DNA of 64,000 bases. It comes from Carettochelys insculpta. Taxonomy: Eukaryota > Chordata > Testudines > Carettochelyidae. The notes below the pieces were generated by a model, which worked only from the letters and a program-made list of their open reading frames with translations, searched no databases and was not told the origin of the DNA. How positions within the stretch are numbered: position 1 is the first letter of the stretch; every line of letters starts with the position of its first letter. The DNA is taken from assembly GCF_033958435.1 (NCBI RefSeq), contig NC_134137.1, forward strand, positions 225,163,501 through 225,227,500. Reading direction: 5' to 3'. Positions 22,560 to 33,748 of the stretch are shown one piece after another. The position numbers and the translations under genes were made by a program.

Positions 22560-23475
22560 AAAAAAAAGCCAATAACAGAATATCACTCGTTATTACCTAC
22601 AGCTCCCAATTCAAACCACTGCAACGCATCATTAAATACCTACAACTTACTCTAAATCAGGATGCCACACTCCAAAAGCCCTAGGAGACAGTCCTGTTCT
22701 CTCCTATAGACAACCTCCCAATCTTATGAGGATTCTCACTAACAACTACAGGCTATACCCCAATAATACTAATCCTGGAACTTTTCCTTGCAACAAGCCC
22801 CATTGCCAGCTTTGTCCACATATCTATTCCGGAGATACCATCACTGGACCTAACCATGTTAATCACAGAATCAGGGGCACATTCTCCTGTTCCTCAACTA
22901 ATGTCATATATGCCATCATGTGCCAGCAATGCCCACATGCTATGTATATTGGGCAAACTGCAAATAGTCTTTGCCAAAGAATCAATGGACATAGAGCAGA
23001 CATCAAAAATCTCCAGATACAGAAACCTGTCAGCCAGCAATTTAATGCAGTGGGCCATTCTGTTAAAGACCTGAGAGTTTGTGCTGTGGAGAAAAGGTAC
23101 TTTAACAACCATCTACAGAGAGAATGTTCAGAACTAACATAAATTTTCAAATTCAACACATTAACACATGGTTTGAACAGGTACAGCAATTACCTGACCC
23201 ATTATAAAGACACTGTCACATACTTTGATGTTTGACCTCACACTTAACTTCCCCACCCCACACACCCATCTTTCTGCTCTTCTATCTGATTTACCAGATA
23301 ATATTTTTTTCTGATTTGTCAACCTCAATAACAATTTTTGAACCTCCATGCTTTATATATTGAGTCTGTTCTGGTATGGCTATGATCTGAAGAAGTGGGT
23401 CTGTCTCACAAAAGCTCATCACCTAATAAATTATTTTGTTAGTCTTTAAAGTGCTACATGACTGCTGTTTTGTTT
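22560..23475 (+). mobile_element. Penelope-like element, 5'-truncated
   Basis: It runs from the end of the reverse transcriptase region (cagctcccaattcaaaccac, then actgcaacgcatcatt) through a GIY-YIG frame to the characteristic 3' end: gatctgaagaagtgggtctg, cacaaaagctcatcacctaa, ttagtctttaaagtgctaca, then tgctgttttgttttgata. The frame is broken by stops before 22726 and at 23142. The left boundary is approximate. Confidence 0.85.
22726..23142 (+). pseudogene. PLE GIY-YIG endonuclease domain, broken
   Basis: The 138-residue frame holds the C-terminal part of a Penelope-like protein, which cuts DNA for insertion. A cysteine cluster C22-x4-C27-x2-C30 precedes the GIY-YIG core, seen as VIYAIMCQQCPHAMYIGQT, with VIY at 60-62 and YIG at 74-76. 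The arginine in CQRINGH (R85) fits the conserved position. The rest, DIKNLQIQKPVSQQFNAVGH (92-111), matches the PLE at 32534-33409 closely. A TAA after ECSELT (23140-23142) ends the frame where the other copy continues, and upstream stops remove the reverse transcriptase part. The start codon is internal. It is not expected to work. Confidence 0.85.
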
Positions 23476-25639
23476 TGATAGCTCCCAGGAATATAAAGTA
23501 CAGGGTGAGTCACATAAATCTCTCACAATGCTCCACTCCGCCCTGAGAACTTGACTTCCTTGACTTAAAACCTTGTACACCGGATGGAGATTAGGCCATC
23601 TACAAGTCTCCTCCACTTCACTCTGTTGCGGTACTCTGCCATGAGGTCACAAACTCTAGGTGGGGGTCAGGGTCTGCATGCCACAACAGGAAGATAAACC
23701 ACAGTCATTCTGGGAGGGTTCAGCGGGATGGATGAATGGCCGCCAGGCAGAAATCTATCTGGTTAGAATATTGAATCCAAGTTCCCTGACTTTGGGAAAG
23801 GCTGGATTCAAAAGTGAATCTTGAACTTTGTATTGAAGGGCTCTTTGAATCTGGAGTTATGGTCTGGTCCATGAGGTAAAGTTTTGGTCTGAGCCGGTGT
23901 TTAACCTTTTCACTAGCAATGGGTCTCATCCAACATGCAAAATCTCTTGGTCCAGTGGTGCTGCAAATTGGCTGAAGGGCTCATTGGGATAGAAGCAATG
24001 AAACCACCAAAAGCAAAGTGCTAGAAAAGCTTGCTCCAGACCTACAAGGAAATGACAAAGTCTAGATCTCATCTCATGCCAGAGTCACTGCAGCAGGAAA
24101 GCAGAGTTGCTTCAAAATGTAGTGACCAGTGCAGGTTTGGAACACAGTAACAGAGGGTAATCTCCTCGTGTGTACATGGGGACAAAGAATCTCCTCGTGT
24201 GTACATAGGAACAAAGAAATATGAGAAAAGTGGTGAAATGGGAGACTGAAGGGCAAGTGAAAAACCTTGAAGCCACAGAGAGGGGTCACTTCAAATATCA
24301 CGTGAGGTATTGGAGAGCTGGGGAGAACAAAAGGTGCATGATTCAGTGGAGAAGCAAACGAGTATATGTAAAGGCTTTATCTGAAGAGCTTTACAAATGC
24401 GGCAAGCTTCCCATCACTGGAGAAGAGCATAAATTACACCAGCTAAGTGGCAGATCAGAAATAAGAAGGGTAAAGAGCTGACAAAATCAACAGGGATGTA
24501 AAGAGACTTGTGGCTTGTATCAGTGGCTTGTATTAGTCACTTTGCTGAAAAACAGGCAGCTGAAATAGATGGGTCTTTGGCTGCATCCATTACGGCAAAT
24601 CCACATTTTTATACAGGCTACAACCCCTTCTTTCTCCAAACCCCAATAACAACCATTGCCCTTCCTGGGAATGAGAGACACAGCCTTGGCATAAGACAAA
24701 GGCAGAAAACAGCAGGCTGGCTCTCTTTCAGGAGCACGGCCTGCAAGGAGGAGGCCGTGCAAGACAACAGCCAAGTGGTGGGACTCCCGGAGGGGTCTTC
24801 CCTAAGAATATCCCACATCAGGACTGACATAGCCCAGCAGCCGATGTCACGTCGCCCTGCCTGCCACAGACAGACTTAAAGCATCGCCTTCGCGTCCTAC
24901 ATCGCTGTGAGCCTGGTAAGTCCCTCTCCCTGGAGGAGCTGTGTGCTGTTCTCTTAACACACAGGGCTGTAAATTGGACTCCTCTGTTTTCAGTTTCAGG
25001 GTGCCCAAGTGGCAGACTGTGAAAGAAGCAGGGCAGGCTGAATTTCAGCATGACACTGGGAGAAAAGTCTCACTTGACTTCTGCCATTTGCTATTAAGCC
25101 CATCAGGCCCTGTGACGTACAGCTTGCAAAGTAAAATTTCACGAGTTCCCCTCAGCCACTCTCCTCTGCTACCCCCAATCTACTCTTTTTCCCTTGAAGT
25201 ATCAGAGATCGCCACAGCTGGGAATGGGTCACTGGATGGAGCGAGCCAGTGGCCTGAAGGGGTGTGGAAGGGGTGTGGAAAATTTTTTCTTTGATGTGCT
25301 TAGCGGCTGGTGCTTGCTCACATGCCCACAGTCTAACCAATTCCCAGATTTAGGGCAAGGAAGGCATTTTCCCCTAGGTCAAATGGGCAAAGACCCTGGG
25401 GGGTCTTTACATCACCTGCTATAGAATGTGCACAGGCCACTTAACAGAATCATCTGAGTATATCTCACTTACTAATTCCCAGTTCCTGGAGGGGCCTCAG
25501 GCATGCACACATTGGTCCCTCCTGTTCTCTCCCTGTGGCACTGAACAGCTTAGTGTCCTGAGCCTTGTCATACTCTGGGCCAGTTCTGCTTGTTGGGCTC
25601 AGCGTGTGGGTGCTGTGTGATGTTTGTGGCTTGCGATAT
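23476..25639. other. Unrecognised stretch with a small tandem repeat
   Basis: A two-copy tandem repeat (unit about 33 bp, aatctcctcgtgtgtacat plus a gggacaaag-type end) lies at 24156-24214. The 123-codon frame at 24508-24879 has no named domain. The motif gaaggggtgtg is doubled at about 25257-25278. Confidence 0.45.
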
Positions 25640-25695
25640 ACAAGAGATTAGACTAGATAATCTGGTGGCCCTTCTGGCCATAAATACCATAACAA
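25640..25695 (+). repeat. CR1 3' tail fragment
   Basis: The sequence gattagactagataatctgg, then tggcccttctggccataaat is a CR1 3'-tail variant. Only the last roughly 55 bp are present. Confidence 0.6.
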
Positions 25696-27508
25696 GGAGG
25701 ATGTGCTATTTATTCCTTCCGCTGAAAAACGCGAAGACTTTGCAAGTGTTTCATGGAGGAGTTTGTTTTTGTTTGGTCTTTTAGGGATGGCAATTGAGAC
25801 GGGCAAGCCAGCCTCTTTCCCTCAGCAAAAACTGCAGTGGAAGGGCTTTCTGATCACTGGTTGGAACCAGATTTTGCTAAAGCTTCACATAGCTACATCC
25901 TGCTCTGCTTTCATTGTCCATGGGCCATGCCACACTGCAGTTTTTGTTGCTCTGCACATGTAGACAGAAACAAGGGACACCTAAGCTCACTTACTTTCCC
26001 AGTTTCCTCCAGTAAGATACAAAGTCCTTCAGCTGTCCACCCTGTCTCAGCAATGGAGAAAATGCTAAGGCAGGTGGCATTCCAAGGATCATTGCCTAAC
26101 TGAGCAGACCGGCTCAAGTATCCTGCACTGCAGTGGCACTCATGCTGTGTTAAAGGCTTGGGGTGGGGTTCTATTTCAACCCCAAACACAGTTTCCAGCT
26201 AGTCACAATTCCGAGATGGCTCATTCTTGCTTGGCAGACCCCCTAGGTGATACTGTGTTTGCAATAATTCTGCAGACTACGCCATCGGCTGGCTTGTGCA
26301 TCATGTAATCCTGGCAAAGTAATATTTTTGGCTTTAAATAGAAGTCATTTAATCATCTTAGGTTTAATCTTTAACTCAGAACTGACTGTTTAAAAAGCCT
26401 GATATGTCAGAAGGGAGAACAATCCGGTTTGTTTTACTTACCAAAACCTGTTGCAACACAGTTGGGTATGGTTGGAGACTGGGTAGTGTGATGCATCGCT
26501 TAACAGTCTAAGCATACAGGCAATGTTGGCTGCTTGTTCCCACTGCAGATCCCATCAAGAGGCTCCAGTGAGCATCAATGCAGGAGGCTTTGGGTTGAAC
26601 ATTAAGACTTGGGTTCATATTAAATTTCATTTCATTCCTCACCTAATTCTTTAGCTTCTGGTTGTATCCAGCATGTCAATTCTTTGCCCTAGAAAGAGCT
26701 GATTCTGATGCATAGCCAAGCTTTAGATCACAACTTCATCCCGTGCTTCTAGAGCTAACCTCTGCAGACCTGATTTTTCAGCAACACTCCAGACCTGTAG
26801 TACCCATTGTTAGAATGATGCATGCACAATATAAATTTGTGCTCTGGAGTATCATACAAACTTAGAGATGCTGGTAGAATAAACAGCTCCTACCCCCAAT
26901 TAATTTTCCTAGTAACTATCACAGTCTTGAGGGCACACAAAGTGTTGGGTTGGAGGTGGCAATGGAAGGCAAAAATTTAGTAGACTTCAAAAAGAGTTTT
27001 GGCTTGTAATGTTTCACCCCTTTTCTTAACTTCCTGATAGCTGGAGTTTGAATGTGCTGGTATCACAGATGATGGACTACAGCCTCAATGCACAACTCCC
27101 AGCAAGGCACATTTAAACAAAGTGCCAAGACCATCTGACAATTAAGCAGTGAGTGAACTCCACACAGAATTCAGTGAAGGGAGATCAGGAAAAAGGCAGT
27201 CAGGGCTTCCTCCAGTAGAATCTAAACCTCCCAATACCTAATGTTAGAACTACAGACTGCCTTGTCTCCATAAATAGTTTGTCATGAAGTCAAGCACTGT
27301 GTAATCTCAGAAACTTGCATCTTCCAGCTGAAGTTGTTTTCACTAAAGATATAACTTCACTCTGTCTTCCTGTGGCTATTAGCTCAAGGCAGATGTTAGC
27401 TTCATGTGGTAGCTCTCTTGACATTAGAACAGAAGATGCTCTCAGTTGCATGGATTTAAAATCATAATTTTAGTTGAATCAGTGCAACTCTGTAGGCCAC
27501 AGCTATGA
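25696..27508. other. No recognised feature
   Basis: No frame above 92 codons and no repeat family is visible. I see nothing that can be supported. Confidence 0.45.
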
Positions 27509-27965
27509 GGCATTGGTAGTACCCAAAGGCACTAAGACCTCTTCTGGAGTAAGTGATGTTTCTGCTCGACAGCCTTAGCTAAGAGACAGCTGGACTTTAG
27601 CTCATGGGGTAAAGTGCAAGGTTTTGAGCCCTCTGCTCCTAGGTTCTGTTCCTGGTACCAGCCAGCACCCCCAGGTCTGTCCATGTTACAACTGGTGCAT
27701 TGGCTAAAAAAACCTGCTGAAAGGTCTCAGAAGCTTGGGATGTGCTTCTTCAGCCCAGGGAAGCATGTAGTACCCAGAGGTACTGAGACCTCATCCATGG
27801 TGAGTAAAGTCTCTGTTCTACAGCCTCAGCTGACAGCCCCCTGGCCTTTAGCTCACATGGTACAGTGCAGGGCTTTAGACCCTATACTTGCAGGTTCTAT
27901 CCCCGAGGCCAGCAACCCAGGTCTGTCAGCATTACATGTTTATGGAGATTTTGGTAAAATCTGTG
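27509..27965 (+). repeat. Two-copy tandem repeat (period about 250 bp) with tRNA-like segments
   Basis: Unit 1 starts at 27509 and unit 2 at about 27762. Shared landmarks lie 250-251 bp apart: gtagtaccca (27517, 27767), the block ending in cagcc(t)tagct, the A-box-like tttagctca (27596, 27847) and the B-box-like aggttct (27641, 27891). Each unit contains a pol III-like A and B box at roughly tRNA spacing, so it may be a tandemly duplicated tRNA-derived SINE. The frame 27614-27979 across it is probably chance. Confidence 0.65.
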
Positions 27966-28000
27966 CCGATCCAATTTAAACTAAACAAAACTAACACTAG

Positions 28001-28130
28001 CAAAATAAAAAAATAGTAAAGTAACACTTTAAAGACTAACAAAATAATTTATTAGGTGAGCTTTCATGGGACGGACCCACTTCTTCAGACCATAGCCATA
28101 CCAGAAGAGACTCAATATCTCTGTTACAAG
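28001..28130 (-). mobile_element. Penelope-like 3' tail with 10-bp TSD CTAACACTAG
   Basis: The minus-strand PLE 3' end (caaaataa, then actttaaagactaacaaaat, attaggtgagctttcatggg, acccacttcttcagaccata) is cut at its 5' side at 28130. The 10-mer CTAACACTAG is found immediately before (27991-28000) and after (28131-28140). The flanking sequence reads continuously when the tail is removed. Confidence 0.85.
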
Positions 28131-28140
28131 CTAACACTAG

Positions 28141-29713
28141 TTTAAATGGAAATAAGAGCATCCCTGTGGAGTTTTGCACAAATTTGACTACATTGATTAT
28201 TTTAAAATCACTTGTGGGTAAATCCCTGCCACTTTCTTGTCTAGATCAGCCTTCACAGGTACAAACTAAACCAAGACCAGCCTAGTTTTAACCAATTTAA
28301 GAGTACTGACAAAGCAACCCGGGTTGTAGCAAATCACACTTTAAGTTAAATCAATACAGCTGTGTGTATAGACCAGGTTTCAGCCATCTGAAATACAACC
28401 TACTTTCTCCATGACATCCATGCCCCCTCCACCTCTCCCACATAGTAGTTTGTTTTAGAGGTGGGCTTGGACTGCAAAGCCAGGGTCCAGATATCAAGCA
28501 CTCCTATATTCTGCATTGCTTGGATCTAGGAGGGGAGGTTCATGTAATCACAGATGCAAGCTTTGGCTTTAGCCTCCCTCCACATAGAGAGATGTTTGCA
28601 CCTGGTGTGTTGATTCAGACACCCTAACTAGTCCTAGCAGCTTGGATTTAGCTCTGGCTTTTCTTCTCAAGCAGAAAATACCCATCATGTTGGGAGCAGG
28701 ATTAAAATGGCATGTGAGCCAGCTAGGGTGAAAATCTCCCCATTAATATTTGATCTTTCCTCAGGCAACTCTGCCTATGGAGCTGCCTGGGTATGAAGGA
28801 TGCATTGTCCACAGAAAACCATTAGCTCACCTTCCTCCTGGAGTCTCCTCTCCTGGGTGCACAGTCAGTAGAGTTTCCACCACGTTGCTCTGGGAAGTGA
28901 CCCCAGTGAATTCGGGTCACTAGCACTATCTCGGTAGTGCCCCCCGCAGGTGGCTGAAAGCAAACTGCCTGGTTCAGGTATAAGAGGGTTGGTGGGGTGC
29001 ATTTTGCGGAAGGCTGAACATGAAATCTCAGTGCTTCCTCTTCAGAGCATCACGGTTAAGTACTGAGGTTAGGTTGATATGGGGAAAGCCTAGGGAGGGG
29101 TGGGAGGGCAAGCAGAGTGTTTGGTGCCAGATCTCATGGCTTCCTTCATGCGGGACAATAGCAAGATGCCAGTGGGCAACTGTCAGTTTGAATCCAAACC
29201 ACACAAACTCTCTCCAGCATCCCAGGCTGTGTATCCCAATCCCATTTCACTGTTCACAGGAGCCCAGACAGTTCAGACCAAGTTAGGGTGATGTAGTCTC
29301 CACTTGTGTGGCTTGCACAAGGATACCCAGACATTATGGTTGAACGCTTGCAACTCTCTGCTTTCCCACTGCCCAAAGCTATGATCAAGATGGTTAATTC
29401 TTTATCTTTGAGAGGCTTTCCATTTCCAACACTACCCATCGTGCTCCCACTCTGCCTTGCAGTCTCTCTCCCTTCTCCATCACTTAATCTCCTCTCCATT
29501 CCTCCCTACAGCAGGAAGATACCAAAAGGGGGGGGTTCATTTGTTTTTAATGGGCTATAAACACCAAAAACCTGCTGCCACCCTGCCTCAAGCCTTGTTA
29601 TACTCAGACTTTATAGAGGGTCTGCTCCAGGACCCACTTATGTGAATGGACAGACTCTACGATCTCTTCTAGTGTTTGGCTCAAGCCTCTAAAGAGCTCA
29701 TAAGGCTACTCGG
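28141..29713. other. No recognised feature
   Basis: The DNA around the PLE tail (27966-28375), with atttaaactaaa and tttaaccaatttaagag, may be an old MITE, but its ends are not clear. The rest holds no named feature. Confidence 0.4.
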
Positions 29714-30020
29714 TCCTTGCGTTAGGCTTGGTCTGTACTAGGCAGGTAAGTCAATTGCAGATATGCAATTCTAGCTATGGCAGTTGGATAGATAGATTCG
29801 ACTTATCTGCAATTGACTTCCCTGGCTGTCCACCCAGAGGGAGGTCGACGGGAGAGTTTCTCCTGTTGTCCTCCCTTACTCCTCACGATGAGGAGAAGTC
29901 TAGGGGTTGACTGCCGACCCCAGACAGTTTGATTTCGCACATCTGTTCCAGGCACATGAAATCAGACTTGGAAAATGGACTCTGAATGGATTGGTCTTCC
30001 CCATAGTACAGACAAGCCCT
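29714..30020. mobile_element. Non-autonomous DNA transposon, TIR GGCTTGGTCTGTAC
   Basis: The left end aggcttggtctgtacta and the right end tagtacagacaagccct are inverse. The inner pair aagtcaattgcagata / tctgcaattgactt forms a second inverted repeat at 29747-29820. The interior has agggaggtcgacggg and gatttcgcac and no coding capacity. The target duplication is not readable. Confidence 0.7.
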
Positions 30021-30059
30021 TGGAAACCTTTTGAAGAAAAAAATAGGTAGATGCTGCAG

Positions 30060-30360
30060 GAAGTCAGTGTGATGACTCAGTAGGTGGCACTCTTCCCCAA
30101 GTCATACTGAGCCAAGAGCCCAACTGACAGGTGCTGGAGGAACACTGGGCTGCCAATTCTGCCGTCTTTCAGGTGACAGGCAACATTCCGGCCCTGCTCA
30201 CTCATGGTTGTTAAAGATCCCATGGTACTTTTTATAACGTTAGCAGTGTTAAAGCCTGTCTCCTGGCTGCATTCCCAACTCAGATGCTTTTCCCTGTCTA
30301 AATTCCCCCTGCAGTTCTGACTGGACAGTATCACACAGGTGGGACACACACGGAAGCTTC
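30060..30360 (+). repeat. Old vertebrate SINE/LINE-tail-like repeat
   Basis: The sequence ctgccgtctttcaggtgaca, then gttaaagatcccatggtact, ttttataacg and a gtgtta-type segment matches in order a repeat tail that I recall as widespread in vertebrate genomes. I cannot name the family with certainty. Confidence 0.45.
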
Positions 30361-30808
30361 TATGACACTGAATGTAAAGAGCTAGCCTCCATCACACGAC
30401 AGGAGTTACTAAAGGTTAGTGACCTGTCGTCGCACAACAGACATTTGTATTAGCCACTCTCACCAATAACAAGTTCTTTTAAAAATCAAATACAAATAAA
30501 ACATAAAAATAGCACGCAGAATTATTTCATAACACACACAAATAACGACTTTGAGGGCAAAGATCAGGGTATAACACATCCGTCAGTAACTAGCACCATT
30601 TCTAGACCTTAATTCAGTGAGGAGCAACCCGAGCTAGTGAGTGGCCCTCCATCTCAGGTGGCTGCAAGATGGTCATAACCAAGACAGTCTCCTGGGATAG
30701 GGTAGTTTTGCTCACTGCATTTGCGTAACTAGAATTTACGGGGTGTGCCGACTGAAACTTAGCAATGCTTTGATTGGCTGCAGAGGAAGCACATGGCTCT
30801 CACAGTCC
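30361..30808. other. No recognised feature
   Basis: AT-rich intervening sequence with no frame or repeat that I recognise. Confidence 0.45.
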
Positions 30809-31242
30809 GGCTAAGTCTACACGTGCCCCAAACTTCGAAATGGCCACCAAATGGCCATTTCGAAGTTTACTAATGAAGCGCTGAAATGCATATTCAGCGC
30901 TTCATTAGCATGCGGGCGGCAGCGGCACTTCGAAATTGACGCGCCTTGCTGTGCGCAGCACGTCCAGATGGGGCTCCTCTTCGAAAGGACCCCGCCTACT
31001 TCGAAGTCCCCTTATTCCAATGAGCTGATGGGAATAAGGGGACTTCAAAGTAGGCGGGGTCCTTTCGAAAAGGAGCCCCGTCTGGACGCGCCGCGCGGCT
31101 GCAAGGTGCATCAATTTCGAAGCGCCGCTGCCGCCCGCATGCTAATGAAGAGCTGAATATGCATTTCAGCGCTTCATTGGTAAACTTCGAAATGGCCATT
31201 TGTGTGGCCATTTTGAAGTTTGGGGCATGTGTAGACACGGCC
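30809..31242. mobile_element. Palindromic MITE, family 1, second copy, 3-bp TSD TCC
   Basis: This is a 434-bp near-perfect palindrome that aligns end to end with 2732-3167. It has the same ends (ggctaagtctacacgtgccc and its inverse), the same TTCGAA blocks and the same atgcatattcagcgcttcat pair. TCC flanks both sides (30806-30808 and 31243-31245). The centre lies at about 31025. Mirror frames in both strands (30851-31156, 30996-31274) are artefacts. Confidence 0.9.
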
Positions 31243-31322
31243 TCCATCTTCCATGCAGTCAGCACACGCCTCACTTCACACGTGTGTCACCATAGCAATA
31301 TTGTTAGGAAAAAAAAAACTAT

Positions 31323-31856
31323 GTGGACAGAAACCAGCTGTGTCTGGCAATGGTAAACAAAACGTCTCACGGGTCATGCCACAGAACCCTGATGGGTCAT
31401 GAGGTGCCCATCACTATCCTATTGACTTTCTGTTCTGAGGCTCTGGAACAATTCCACCATGATTTCAACAGTTTCCACCCCACTACCAACGTCAGCCTGG
31501 ACCAGTCCACACAAGAGATCCACTTCCTGGACACTACTGTGCAAATAAGCAATGGTCACACAAACAGCACGGACCGCTATACTTACCTGAATGTTTCCAG
31601 CTTCCATCCAGGGCACACCACAGAATCCATTGCATACAGCCAAGCAGTAAGGTATAATGACATTTGTTCTAATCCCTCAGACAGAGACAAGCACCTACAA
31701 CACCTCTACCAAGCTTTCCTAAAACTACAATACCCACCTAAGGAATTGAAGAAACAGACTGATGGAGCCAGACGTGTACCCAGAAGCCGCCTGATACAAG
31801 ACCTAAGAGGGAAAATAATAGAACACCACTGGCCAACACATACAGCCCCCAGCTAA
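31323..31856 (+). pseudogene. PLE reverse transcriptase C-terminal region, broken
   Basis: From about residue 36 this 177-residue frame reads as the end of a Penelope-like reverse transcriptase: CSEALEQFHHDFNSFHPT, STQEIHFLDTTVQI, FHPGHTTESIAYSQAVRYN, then NPSDRDKHLQHLYQAF and the basic ARRVPRSRL. The same order is seen in the first 60 residues of the PLE frame at 32534-33409. About 35 upstream residues come from flanking DNA. A stop at 31856 and a shift separate it from the next piece, and the region between ISNGHTNSTDRY is shortened compared with an intact copy. It is a dead copy. Confidence 0.8.
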
Positions 31857-31866
31857 AATCTCTCCA

Positions 31867-32124
31867 GTGCATCACAGGGGCTCTACAACCCATCCTGACA
31901 AAGATCTTTCACTCTCACAGACCTTGGGAGGCAGGCCTGTCCTCACCTACAGGCAGCCTGCCAACCTTAAACAAATCCTCACCAACCACTATAGACCATG
32001 CTGCAGTAACTCTAACTCAGGAAACAATCCCTGCAACAAACCTCATTTCCAACTCTGCCCACATATCTACACCAGCAATATCATCACAGGACCTAACCAC
32101 GTCAATCACTCCATCAGGGGGTGA
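31867..32124 (+). pseudogene. PLE linker with cysteine cluster, broken
   Basis: This 85-residue frame continues the same protein after a frameshift. It contains TLGGRPVLTYRQPANLKQIL, then the cysteine cluster NPCNKPHFQLCPHI and TGPNHVNHSIRG. The middle cysteine of the C-x4-C-x2-C cluster is replaced by phenylalanine (HFQLC). A stop after SIRG replaces the run into the GIY-YIG core. Decayed core sequence (atgccatcatgtgccagcaa, ataaacattggccaaactgg) is still visible at 32150-32200. Confidence 0.8.
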
Positions 32125-32268
32125 GCCTGCGCATCTACTAATATAATATATGCCATCATGTGCCAGCAATTCCCCTCTGCCATAAACATTGGCCAAACTG
32201 GACCATCTCCATGTAAAAGAGTATATTGATACAAATCAGATCTCAGGAACAGTAACATACAAAAACCT

Positions 32269-33748
32269 TGCATGTTGAATAGTAACAGAGAGGAAGCCGT
32301 GCTAGTCTATACACTATCAAAACAAAAAGCAGTCAAGTAGCACTTTAAAGACTAGCAAAATAGTTTATTAGGTGAGCTTTCGTGGGACAGACCCACTTCT
32401 TCAGACCATAGCCAGACCAGAACAGACCCAATATTTAAGACACAGAGAACCAAAAATAGTAAGCAAGGAGGACAAATCAGAAAAAAGATAATCAAGGTGA
32501 GCAAATCAGAGAGTGGAGGGGTGGGGGGGAAGATCAAGACTTAGATTGAGCCAAGTATGCAGACGAGCCCCTATAGTGACTCAGAAAGTTCCCATCACGA
32601 TTTAAACCATGTGTTAATGTGCCGAATTTGAATATAAAAGTCAGCTCGTCCACTTCTCTCTCTAAAACAGAGCGATGATTTCTCTTCATTAACACACATA
32701 CCTTGAGGTCATTGACAGAATGCCCCATTCCATTAAAATGTTGACTAACTGGTTTGTGGATCTGGAGTGTTTTTATGTCTGTTTTGTGCCCGTTGACCCT
32801 TTGTCTAAGGGAGTTAGAAGTCCGTCCAATATACAAAGCACCTGGGCATTGTTGGCACATGATGGCATAGATGATGTTAGTAGAGGAGCATGAGAAAGTG
32901 CCCGTGATTCTGTGAGTAACCTGGTTAGGTCCAGTGATGGTATTTCCAGAGAAGATATGTGGACAAAGCTGGCAGCGGGCTTTGTTGCAGGGAGAGGTTC
33001 CAGGACTGGTGTTCCTGGGGTATAGACTGTGGCTGTTAGTAAGGATCCTCATGAGGTTGGGAGGTTGTCTGTAGGAGAGAACAGGCATGTCACCCAGGGC
33101 CTTCTGGAGTGTAGCATCCTGATTAAGAATAGGTTGTAGGTCTTTAATAATTCGTTGCAGTGGTCTGAGTTGGGGGCTGTAGGTGATGACCAGTGGTGTT
33201 CTGTTCTTGGCTTTTTTGGGCCGATCTTGGAGTAGCTGCTCTCTGGGTATGCGTCTGGCCCTGTCGATTTGTTTTTTTACTTCTCCTGGTGGGTAATTCA
33301 GGTTTACGAATATTTGGTAAAGTTCTTGTAGTTTTTGGTCTCTGTCAGTTGGATCAGAGCAAATGCGATTGTACCTAAGAGCTTGACTGTAAACAATGGA
33401 TCTAGTCACGTGTGCAGGATGGACACTAGAAGGGTGTAGATAACATTAACACATGGTTTAAATCGTGATGGGAACTTTCTGAGTCACTATAGGGGCTCGT
33501 CTGCATACTTGGCTCAATCCAATTCTTGATCTTCCCCCCCACCCCTCCACTCTCTCATTTGCTCACCTTGATTATCTTTTTCTGATTTGTCCTCCTTGCT
33601 TACTGTTTTTGGTTCTCTGTGTCTTAAATATTGAGTCTGTTCTGGTCTGGCTATGGTCTGAAGAAGTGGGTCTGTCCCACGAAAGCTCACCTAATCAACT
33701 ATTTTGCTAGTCTTTAAAGTGCTACTTGACTGCTTTTTGTTTTGATAT
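32269..33748. mobile_element. Inserted PLE with inverted arms, 8-bp TSD AAAAACCT
   Basis: The main part (32269 to about 33442) is a minus-strand PLE that is 5'-truncated in the reverse transcriptase region. It is joined at about 33443 to a plus-strand copy of the last roughly 305 bp of the same element, ending at 33748. The plus arm (attaacacatggtttaaatc to tgctttttgttttgata) is nearly identical to the inverse of 32300-32612, differing at few positions, so both probably arose in one event. AAAAACCT flanks the whole insertion at 32261-32268 and 33749-33756. Confidence 0.85.
32534..33409 (-). CDS. PLE protein fragment: RT C-terminus plus GIY-YIG endonuclease, 291 residues
   Basis: This is the longest open PLE frame here. 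Residues 1-60 are the end of the reverse transcriptase region (SIVYSQALRYNRICSDPTDR, then KKQIDRARRIPREQLL). The linker follows (LRPLQRIIKDLQPIL, MPVLSYRQPPNLMRIL). A zinc-type cluster C141-x4-C146-x2-C149 with H151 comes next. Then comes the GIY-YIG nuclease core: IIY (179-181), YIG (193-195), the basic LRQRVNGH (201-208) and E251/E255 in LEREVDEL, which could supply the catalytic acid. The C-terminal KFGTLTHGLNRDGNFLSHY is as expected. The RT catalytic core is absent by 5' truncation, so the frame cannot give a full protein and its start is internal. No stop or shift is seen in the retained part, so the insertion is young. Confidence 0.9.
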   Translation of the reverse strand: MTRSIVYSQALRYNRICSDPTDRDQKLQELYQIFVNLNYPPGEVKKQIDRARRIPREQLLQDRPKKAKNRTPLVITYSPQLRPLQRIIKDLQPILNQDATLQKALGDMPVLSYRQPPNLMRILTNSHSLYPRNTSPGTSPCNKARCQLCPHIFSGNTITGPNQVTHRITGTFSCSSTNIIYAIMCQQCPGALYIGRTSNSLRQRVNGHKTDIKTLQIHKPVSQHFNGMGHSVNDLKVCVLMKRNHRSVLEREVDELTFIFKFGTLTHGLNRDGNFLSHYRGSSAYLAQSKS

